A stretch of DNA of 64,000 bases from Notospermus geniculatus (Eukaryota; Nemertea; Pilidiophora; Heteronemertea; Lineidae), in the NCBI GenBank assembly GCA_002633025.1, contig NMRB01000176.1, positions 63,377 through 127,376 of the forward strand, in the 5' to 3' direction. The notes under the pieces are model-generated. The model searched no databases, was not told the origin of the DNA, and saw only the letters and a list, made by a program, of their open reading frames with translations. The position numbers and the translations under genes were made by a program. Positions 34,801-44,000 of this stretch are shown here, piece by piece; position 1 is the stretch's first letter, and each line of letters opens with the position of its first letter.

Positions 34801-36378
34801 GGAAAACTCTCTTCCCCTGCACACACTAGACAACATTTGTCAAAAAAGGTGTTGTACTCTGAATGCCAGAAAAACTGTTGCCTGTGTAAATTAACACGCC
34901 ATAATTCATGGTTGATGTATTCAACTCGTGCACAAGCTAAAAATGAAATCTGTGATTTGACTGAATATTTGAGACCATTCCATTACATTTCAGGAAGAAA
35001 AATTGAAGACACTCAAACAAAAATGGCTATTATAATGGACTACAGTACTCTGGATAGGGCTCGGCATCAGCTAGAGGTACAGCTACTGAAAGAAGACCGG
35101 AGTCGTCTAAATGTCAAACTCCAGCAGGTAGAAGATGACAACGCCAAAGAGAGGGTCAAGCATCAAATTGAGATGCAGACACTGGAAGAGGAACAGGGGC
35201 GACTCATCAACACCCTCCAGCAGGAACGAGATGACCTCATCAAAGAGGGGGCCGAGCATCAGTTGGAGATGCAGAGACAGGAAGAGGAACGCAGACGTCT
35301 CATCATCTCCCTCCACCAGGGACGAGATAAGGAACAAAGGAGATCGACGGAGATGGCGAAAATGATGAAACTGGCGCATACGCAGGAAAAGGCACTCCAA
35401 ACCAAGCTGCAGCAATGCAAGGAAGAGTTAGAAGTGAGATAAATTCCTTTTCAACAACAATTTCGTTAGTCTTGATAACATACTCGGTTATTGCAATGGG
35501 TTTTCAAGTTGTGTTTCGATACTTGTGATTCTTTTGTGTCATTTCAGAAAACGAAAAGACAGTTAGAAACGAAAATGGAGAGAACGGATGCACCTTTTCA
35601 AAAAGAAAATATGAATAAACGCAAGGCTTCCCAGAAAAAGACTGAGACTGGTCAGTGTAACATTTTTATATAGTCGAGTTCGAATGATGCTCTTTCCTTG
35701 GGCGATTGGTTAGGCCTACGCCTGCGAGTCTGGGTTCATAGGCATGAACACCAACGGAGGTTGATAGGCGCCATACCCAAACGCATGACTTCGCCGCATT
35801 CCAAGATCATGTACCACTCATCCGTCAGATACCTGTTCATTTTCAGCTTCTGAAAAACCGACAGCCCAAATGTACATGTACACCCGTCCCAAATCAGAAA
35901 CAAGAAGAGAGATTGAGGAAACAGTAACCAGAACAAGCGGCATTAAAGGCTATGATGAAGTCAATGATCAAGGCAATGCATGGGGAGGCGCAATGACTCA
36001 GGTACATGTACGTCACTTTAAAGGAAGCAAATCATTCGTACATGTATGCGAAAGAAACAAACAATAAGAAGCGTGTATATAAGTTCGTTTGTATCTTTAC
36101 AGTCACTAGAACAAACGTTTTTAAGCCGAGGAAGAGAAGATACTAGCATTACAAATGAGTTGTGGACCATTGAAAACAGAAATAATCGCCAACTATCAGC
36201 TCGAAATCGTGCAGACTTTGTAAAGGACATCGCGAAGGGACTGTCAAGAGTCAAAGAAGCAGTGAGCAGTCAAATTGCAAAGATGTCAAGAAGAAATGAA
36301 TCGCACGATCAGGACAAAGATAATGATCATGATGAGATAATGCCGCTGATGTCAAGAGGTCGTGGTGGGCTCTTTTAG
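31881..36378 (+). CDS. Coiled-coil protein of unknown family, 10 exons, 507 residues
   Basis: Exons: 31881-31929, 32675-32700, 32977-33006, 33461-33581, 33908-34069, 34416-34577, 34994-35433, 35548-35650, 35847-36001, 36103-36378. Every junction has GT and AG and matching phase, giving 1524 nt to TGA-free end at a TAG stop. The start ATG precedes MPRFCCFKTKYERSLE; the Cys pair followed by basic residues could be palmitoylated (inference). Residues 17-365 are nearly all charged heptad-like sequence, so a long coiled coil is expected. Exons 5 and 6 are both exactly 162 nt, phase 1-1, and align without gaps with each other and with the start of exon 7. A 32-residue unit with HQxEMQxLEEExxRL is repeated three times in exon 7. 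The tail (366-507) is acidic and basic mixed, ending MSRGRGGLF. I do not recognise a family and assign no function. Two micro-exons (26 and 30 nt) are the least certain parts. Confidence 0.75.
32124..32147. promoter_or_regulatory. Palindromic pair of CRE octamers
   Basis: Two TGACGTCA sites are separated by TAGATCTA, making the whole 24-base block a perfect palindrome. TGACGTCA is the classic CREB/ATF site. It lies in intron 1 of the coiled-coil gene, about 200 bases after exon 1, with another ACGTCA at about 32172. Function is inferred from the motif only. Confidence 0.5.
32802..32950. mobile_element. MITE with GGGCCGAATTCACCAAGGG ends, TAA duplication
   Basis: It has long inverted ends (GGGCCGAATTCACCAAGGG and beyond) and TAA on each side (32799-32801, 32951-32953), as in PIF/Harbinger-type MITEs. 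It sits in intron 2 of the coiled-coil gene, just before micro-exon 3. Confidence 0.85.
33163..33382 (+). mobile_element. MITE copy in intron 3 of the coiled-coil gene
   Basis: It runs from GCACGTACACTGGCAAAATT to TATGTTGCCAATGTACACGC, with ACAACAAGTTGTTGGAC and AAATGTTGTC inside. The common MITE family is in forward orientation here. Confidence 0.85.
34118..34318 (-). mobile_element. MITE copy in intron 5 of the coiled-coil gene
   Basis: Reverse orientation, with CTCGATCTTTTGAGACTG, GACAACATTTGCCCAACAAG and TGCTCTGAATGTTGGAAAAA. It lies between the two duplicated 162-nt exons. Confidence 0.8.
34722..34897 (-). mobile_element. MITE copy in intron 6 of the coiled-coil gene
   Basis: Reverse orientation, as in intron 5, but lacking the middle part. 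It contains ACATGTTGGAAAACTCTC, CACTAGACAACATTTGTC and TACTCTGAATGCC. Confidence 0.75.
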
Positions 36379-36426
36379 CCCCTTCACCACAAAAAAAGTT
36401 CATGCCGGCCGTCGATTTTCATTAAA

Positions 36427-36432
36427 AATAAA
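36427..36432 (+). promoter_or_regulatory. AATAAA polyadenylation signal
   Basis: AATAAA lies 49 bases after the stop of the coiled-coil gene, which would give a very short 3' untranslated region. It supports 36378 as the true end of the coding region. Confidence 0.5.
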
Positions 36433-37239
36433 ATCGGATGTGGGAGGGTGATTCCAGGGGGAAAGTAGTTTTAGGGCCGAACGTACAAATCCGCACCGAG
36501 GTGGCCGCCCGTCCCCACTTGTGTACCTCTGGGCCGAGTTGTTCAAAAGAGCACTCGTACTGTCTTGGCGTGGAGTGTATCTTGGAGGTATCTAAAGACA
36601 CAACCTAACGCCACTATAGAGTTGACGCCAAGTTAGTACGAACGTCAATTTCGAGCAACAAGGTCCAGGTGGTGAACTAGTTCACCAGGAGGGGTGCATA
36701 CCAGCATCTCTCCAATGGCGACACACGTGTGGGGCGGAGTCCGCCTCACTGGCGGGCTCCGGGACGGGTTCAAAACATTAAGTACTTCGGTCCTGAGCTA
36801 CTTACATAAATATTTTTTTACATCAGTAATTTTTTTCATCATATTTTTCCATATTTTTTTTCAAAAGAGGGGGATTTTACCTGGGGAACAACTCAATACT
36901 TAAAACTGCCAAATTGCAAAACAAATGTCGGTGACTGGTGCACCATTTTCTTTTTTCTGGCGGCCGGCACAAGTGGAAATGAAAATTAAACAAATTATCA
37001 CAATGCACTTTTGCATGATTTGTCTCGTCAATAAACCTCTTTGATTATGTAGAAATGCTTTTTCTTCCTTAGTGACAATTAGAACGAAACTGTGTGTTAC
37101 GGACAATTATACCATTCATCTCAAAAACAAAAAGGTCACCCACTGCGGGGTTCGATCCCTGGAAAATGATGCATGCTCCTCCAAAATAAAAGGACGAACA
37201 TGTACCCAACATTCAAGAGGGAGCAAGGCTACGATGCCT
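36433..37239. other. Intergenic stretch between convergent genes
   Basis: It contains the exact palindrome GGTGAACTAGTTCACC near 36670 and, near 37148, GGGGTTCGATCCCTGG, which resembles a tRNA T-arm or B box. No A box precedes it, so I do not call a tRNA or SINE. Nothing else is recognised. Confidence 0.4.
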
Positions 37240-39208
37240 CTAAAATTGTAAACTACTCAGATGCAATGCACAGAACAGTGCTGGTATCATAAGCGCCGCA
37301 AGGAAACAGAAAATCTCAAAGAAAGTCAAGTAAGCCAGAAGACCTCCAACAAGTGGTCCGCAAACACAACCGATAGTTGTCGAGGCCAGGAGAAGAGAGA
37401 AGCCCTTCGCGTTGGAGTGTGTTTCTTTTCGACGATTGCCCCCAGGAGGTTAGGGAAGACCCCCATGGTGATGGTGTACTAGCCGATACCCCGGATTCCC
37501 ACCAAGAGTAGGATGGTAAACCAAATGTTCAGGCACAGAGGGAGAAGCGTGAGGCTGGTGCAAACGATGGTGACGCTCACGATAATAAAACGCCACGATA
37601 CTGGGAAGGAAAAGATCCCTGCTAGAAGACGCGTCAGGATCATTTGTGACAGAGCTCCGACGCCCAATACCACTCCGAGCTCCCACAGATCTGCCCTCAG
37701 CATAGAAATAGCCCAGTTTGTAAATGTACTGTTGACGGCAAACGTCACTAGCCAGTGTACCAGATTGACCAGGAGGACTTCAATAATGTAGATATCAGTT
37801 ATTAGGCATATATACCCGTCCTCCTCCACCTCTTCGACGATATCCCAGCTACTACCCAACATAGACGACCCCTCAGTCTCCGACTGTGGCCCGACAAGTC
37901 GCCTAAGCCAACTGGAATCTCGTTCTGTGTCGCTCTCGTAGACAGTCCCGTACGATGTTTTCCATGATAACCAAACGTGCTCTCTTCCCTCGTAGTCAGA
38001 TTCGGCATCACTTTCACTCGGGAGCCGCTGACTTTGATACCGTCTAGAACGTGAATCCGCCGTAGTTCCACTCGGTGCCACCTCCAAATTTCTCATGGTA
38101 CGAGATTTAGGTCTCGTGGTTTCGGCACTTCCAAATCTTCGGTGTCATCACCGAACTTGCCTTCTTTGTTGCTCATCCGTGGACGAAATACTTCATCCAC
38201 ATCAGTCGATTCTTCAGTATGCACTTTGGCACTCCCGTATTTGGCTTTGCCTCTATTGATCGAAGAATTCTCATCAATTGCAATATCGGGACCTGATATG
38301 TTGTTCTGCCTGTTGTGCCTCTCGACCGAGGCCTCTTTCCCATCATCACCCCAAGAGCGATAGCTTAGACCCACCGGCTCTTCGGGTGTTTGTCCATCTC
38401 GTGGGCTAATGACCATTCTGAAGACGCTGTCGACGACAGATAGGGTCAGAACTGCCCCAAGGGTGGCGAAACTTCCCGCGAAATTGTAGGCAACACCACC
38501 GAGGCAGAACGCTGCAACTGATGACACCTATGATCCAGCAAGAACGGTCAGCCTCTCATCGCCTAAGAACACTAAGTTCACCATTAGAAGTCCACTGACA
38601 TCCAACATGATCGAAGCGAACCCTTGAACACAGCGGGCAAGGATGAGAAGATGGCTGTTGGGCGCTAACAGAAGGAGAACACCACCGGCGCATTGCAGGA
38701 ATGATGCCGCCACAAAATTTATATGGTATCCAAACTTGGAACACAGACAACCAGCTGTAGGCCCTGCGAAAAATTCGCACAATGGTCCAACTGAGTTCAA
38801 AAGGTCTATCGGTCCAGCAACCTCGATGAGGATTTGTTCCTCCGTCAGGCAAGTTGTCGAGTTCGGCAGCCACCTTGGGCATTGATAGGTCGGCGGCTCC
38901 ACAAAATGGCTTGCGTTCGTCACACCACTTGCTGCTCTATTCCCGTTCCTCAGCTTATCATGGTGTGGGATCGGTAGTCGGTCGAGTAACTCTCCGTCCT
39001 CCTCAACGCCGGTTGTGTTAGAGACACCCTCCGAGCAATTACAGCGTATAAATCTCATCTCTCGTACAAGTGCTGGTGCAACGAGTGTGTAAATGGCCAA
39101 GACAACTCCCTCTGTAAACAAAGCGAGGAAGTAGACCCCCGTTACAAGTTCTTTGCTCGAGGCAAGTTCTCGGATGGCTCTGCACATGGCCTTGGCAGGC
39201 ATTGTCCT
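37240..39208 (-). pseudogene. Degenerate SLC18-like (vesicular amine transporter family) gene
   Basis: Reading down from ATG at 39202 (just after an acceptor-like CTTCTTTTCAG), the protein has a first membrane helix with EGVVLAIYTLVAPALVREM, a luminal loop of about 85 residues with NTT, NAS and NST sites, then FGYHINFVAAS and LLILARCVQGFAS. These align with the GYHIPMF and ARxLQGIGSS region of VMAT/VAChT. After a very long acidic loop come DIYIIEVLLVNLVHW, TNWAISML and GFSLLLASTTIGCVCGPLVG, the last helices. The gene is broken: in-frame TAG at 38528-38530 with about ten residues missing beside it, a frame change near 38095-38130, TAG at 37479-37481, and another frame change near 37412-37430. 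No introns interrupt the body. Expressed copies with sequencing errors are possible, but four defects favour a pseudogene. Confidence 0.75.
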
Positions 39209-41043
39209 GAAAAGAAGTGTTACAAATAAGTGAACGGACGGCAGGCAATACTGAAGCTTCCCCTCGGGTGGAACGCAGCCAAGGCCTACCGTTCTGACGG
39301 CAAGGAACTTACGAATAGGAGACCAAACGATGCAGGAACACATGCAATAGAGACAAACTTACACATAACAGCTGAAAATGCAATGCTATTGTTTTGACAG
39401 GCAAATGAGCTGGAAAACTTGTGTCACTGGCTAAAATACTACACAAAAGCAGCTTTTACCTAATTCATTTTATTTTAATGAAACAAAATATATTTCATGA
39501 CAGAATATCCCTTGACATTCTCGGCAAATTGGGAAGTGTGATACCCAGGGTGTGACTGTGATAGTGTGTATGATAATATCTTTGGGTTACATCAGTGCAA
39601 ATCATCGCAGAGAGCAGTCTGGAAAAGGATGGAATTTCAAACCAAACATTTCAATGTGGTACACTAGATTCGTACCACCAATCATATTTAAGTTTGCCAG
39701 CAGTCTCTGCTACTAGGGACGGAAGCTACCCCATAAACATCGCACACGAAATTCGTGATAAAGCTATGATAAAGGATATGTCGTAGCCTACATGTATATC
39801 AGTGAAAAGATATGCAAGACACACACGTGTTTTTTCCATTTCCTATTTTTTTAAAACAAGCATCTTTCACAGTTACTAGCAGGGCCAGGTAGAAGGTAGT
39901 GTCAATCAGTTCAATAAAACACACCCGATATCAAAACTAACAAAATCTTAACACAACAAAACGAAATCAATAACAAAAAAATCACAGCTAGAAGGAAGTT
40001 GTAGTGGGTTTGACCATCTTTCCAACCCACTGGAGCAGGAGGCTGGGAAAGAGAAGTGCATGGTCAATTATCATCAACTCTATTAATTCATTGATACACC
40101 CATCTGGGTTAGCGTCCAGGTTCGCGGGGAAAGATGTCCCTGGCTGTTTATTACTGGCGTAGGAAACTGTAGGTAGTACGTAAAAGTACCTGCATCCCTG
40201 TAGGTTGACCCCAAGATATGCTAAGTACTAAGTGTGGAATTGTTATGAGCTTCACTTTGAAATAATAAACGAAACCTGCATGTTCAGCCATACAAATAAT
40301 TCATTCTTCCCGTGTAGCACGAACTGGTACATGTATATTTTTTGCAAATAAAACTCAAAAATGGTGCACATTACAGTGCTCAGTACAATCACAGAGTGCA
40401 TAATATGGACGGTTCACTATACATGTATACATGTCTAGCATCAAGAAGAGACTTGGATAGTCTGGTCCTGCTAACATAAAGATATAAGGTTGCACCTAGC
40501 TACTTCTGACAATGATGAGGCAGTCGATTGGTCTGACAAGAAAATTTCTGAGAGCAGAGCCTCAGTCTTAACAAAATTTATGCGAGAGGGTACTAGGGTA
40601 CTAAGTTAGTATAGTGTCCTTAAACGAACAGAAAGGGGGCAGTTTCTTTAATTTCATTGGGTGTTTTTCTTACTTTGAAAACAAATTAGTACCCTCAAAA
40701 TTTTTTTCAGGCCAAGACCCTAGTCTAGATAACTTAGTAAAATAGTAGTAATACATGCAGCTCAACCACATAGTGAGATTTAACCGCCTTGTTCAGATGC
40801 TGTAAAAGGCAGAATCTTGTTCTTGATTAAACACAAAAAACACACTTCACGTGAGTGAATAAATGGCCATTGTATTTGATATCCTAAGATACCGCACGAA
40901 TCCTACTGCTACAAATATGGAATAATCTCAAGTTGGATGGAAAGGAAGTACATCATATGTGCTCAAATTGGACATAAAAGGCTGGTAATCATGCAGGGTA
41001 CCCGGCCTCATAATCTTCTGGACGCTCCGCACCCATGGGTTCG
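39209..41043. other. Intergenic region and probable NEK1 3' untranslated region
   Basis: NEK1 ends on the - strand at 41044, so its 3' untranslated region lies here. TTTATT at 40147-40152 (AATAAA on the - strand) is one possible polyadenylation signal. I see no supported coding region. Confidence 0.35.
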
Positions 41044-44000
41044 TCAATCGTTGTCTGGAAAATGAAAGGAAGGACTATATGAGTGGGAGATATACTTCAT
41101 TTTAAAACAACCTTGTTGAAGTCATGGAAGATTTTCACATGAAATCTCCCTCCCCAGCCGACACACCAATATACTGAGAATATGACTATCCTTCCTTGAT
41201 GATTTGTTCAGGATCATTGTGTGAAATAGTGAGAATAGCTTTTCAGGACTGTGTGTAACAATGACGTTGTGTTTACGATGTTTACGACTTTATGTTTACG
41301 ACGTTGACTTCATGTTTAATGTTTACTATCGTGTGTAACAATGAAATATTGATAACATGCTGTCATTTCTGGATTCTGCATCCTCCCACAGCAGGGCTTT
41401 GTCTGGCTCCTCTTCATAGACTCGCACAGAAAGAGGAAGAGGCGCAGTGAAATATTGAGAATGCTACCAGCGCATGAGACAGCTTAAAGATAATGTATCA
41501 CGGCTTCATTGTTTACATTCAATGTTTGTAAACATGGATGTTTACATCATATATGTTATTTGGACTTTTTGGGACATGCCAACCCACCAAATTGAATACT
41601 TTTGGTGTCAAAGGATTTTTAGAGGGGCACACCACCAACAAATTACTCATAAGACAATAAAACACTGGACATAAACAAACAAAATGTAAATAAACAATGA
41701 TTTTCGTGGCCCACGAAAATACCCGTGATACATTATCTTTAAGGAATGGCCGAAACCAACAGGCCTTTGACACCACACTAGAATTATCACGGGTATTTTC
41801 GCGGGCCACGAAAATCATTGTTTATTTACATTTTGTTTGTTTATGTCCAGTGTTTTATTGTCTTATGAGTACATGTAATTCGTTGGTGGCGTGCCCCTCT
41901 AAAAATTCTTTTGACACCAAAAATATTCAGTTTGGTGGGTTGGCATGTCCCAAAAAGTCCAAATAACATGATGTAAACATCCATGTTTACAAACATTGAA
42001 TGTAAACAATGAAGTAATGATACATTATCTTTAAGGGCGTTTCGGACACTGCTAAAATAATAATGTGAACTTTTATAGGGGCCTATAGCGCTCTTTTACT
42101 ACAATGCAGTGTCAAGGGCGCTTCACATTATTACCCCAGCTATAGGTCTGTTCATTCAAATTTCATTTCTCCACTCCCTGGGGAGTATTCTCGGCAGCGA
42201 ATTTCAGCGCTCTCGGACTAACATTCGCATAGACCATCACTACCAGCCAGGTACCCTTTTTACACCTGGGTGGGGTGAAGCAAGTGAGGCAAAGTGACTT
42301 CAATGCTCAAGGCTACAAACGAGCGTGTGTTTTTCTTGGTCATGACGGGAATCGAACCTGGGACCCTCTGATCTGGAGTCCGTCTTGCTGACCACTCGAT
42401 CATGCGGGCACCAAAAGGGCACCAAGGCTAGTTTTCTGCAAACTATCAGGGCTCTTGGACTAACATTCACAAAGACCATCGCTACCACCTAGGTACGGGG
42501 TGAAGCACCAAGGCAAAGTGACTTGCTCAAGGTCACAAGCGAGTGTGTTTTTCTTGGTCATGACTGGGAATCGAACCTGGGACGCTCTGATATGGAGTAC
42601 GTCTCGCTAACCACTAGATCATGCGGGCACCAAAAGGGCACCAAGGCTAGTTTTCTGCAAACTTTCAGGACCCCAAGGTCTTCATTCCGCGCTAACTGTC
42701 AAGCGCCGTAGTTGGGGGGGGGGGGGGGGTCAGTANNNNNNNNNNNNNNNNNNNNNNNNNNNNNNNNNNNNNNNNNNNNNNNNNNNNNNNNNNNNNNNNN
42801 NNNNNNNNNNNNNNNNNNNNNNNNNNNNNNNNNNNNNNNNNNNNNNNNNNNNNNNNNNNNNNNNNNNNNNNNNNNNNNNNNNNNNNNNNNNNNNNNNNNN
42901 NNNNNNNNNNNNNNNNNNNNNNNNNNNNNNNNNNNNNNNNNNNNNNNNNNNNNNNNNNNNNNNNNNNNNNNNNNNNNNNNNNNNNNNNNNNNNNNNNNNN
43001 NNNNNNNNNNNNNNNNNNNNNNNNNNNNNNNNNNNNNNNNNNNNNNNNNNNNNNNNNNNNNNNNNNNNNNNNNNNNNNNNNNNNNNNNNNNNNNNNNNNN
43101 NNNNNNNNNNNNNNNNNNNNNNNNNNNNNNNNNNNNNNNNNNNNNNNNNNNNNNNNNNNNNNNNNNNNNNNNNNNNNNNNNNNNNNNNNNNNNNNNNNNN
43201 NNNNNNNNNNNNNNNNNNNNNNNNNNNNNNNNNNNNNNNNNNNNNNNNNNNNNNNNACGGGTTTTTGATTTGACCTACTTTTCAAGGTCACAGAGGTCAA
43301 AAGTTCGACAAAAGTGACGAACCTGCCACAGTTTGTCATTATTTCACCAAGCGACTTCATATCTTGCATAAACATGCATTGGATGGGTACCTTTAAAAAT
43401 ACCAAGTTTCGGCCCGATTGGACATCCAATATGGCCGCCAGGTGGCGTAACCCAAAAATCATCAAAGTGCTGTAACTCAGGAACGACTTAACCCAAACTG
43501 CTCCAATTTGCTGTGTGGCCCCCTGCAGATGACCTTTATGTGCATGTGAAGTTCTGGCTCAATCGGACCTCCAATATGGCCGCCAGGTGGCGTAACCCGA
43601 AAATCATCAAAGTGCTGTAACTCAGGAACGGCATGACCCAAAGCGCACCAATGTGCTATGCGGCCCCCTGCAGATGACCTTTGTGTGCATGTGAAGTTCC
43701 GGCCGGATCAGACATCCAATATGGCCGCCAGGTGGCCCCCCAAATCATCAAAGTCCTACTCGGGAACGACTTGACCCAGATTGCTCATCCCTCTGTCATT
43801 AGACTGTTATGTCCAACCCGGTGAGCACATGGTCCATGGACTATTTCATTGTATTGTTTCAAATGGAGTCATCTAGTGACTATTCAATGAACTACAGTAT
43901 TCATCCACCGTTTAGTGCCTCCTTTATCCCGCTGCTCATCATCGGCTTTCCTGTTGGGATGCGATGCCAGCAGACAACTACATAGCTGATCACGCACTAT

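Noticed and set aside
36670-36685. Exact palindrome GGTGAACTAGTTCACC as an operator
   Set aside because: A 16-base palindrome in intergenic DNA of this size is not compelling without repeats or known factors.
42341-42629. tRNA genes with CCA-like anticodon on the - strand
   Set aside because: A and B boxes are present, but the acceptor stem does not pair and the sequence is part of a longer repeated unit, so these are SINEs.
42692-43465. Long open frames crossing the N run
   Set aside because: They are open only because N codons contain no stops.
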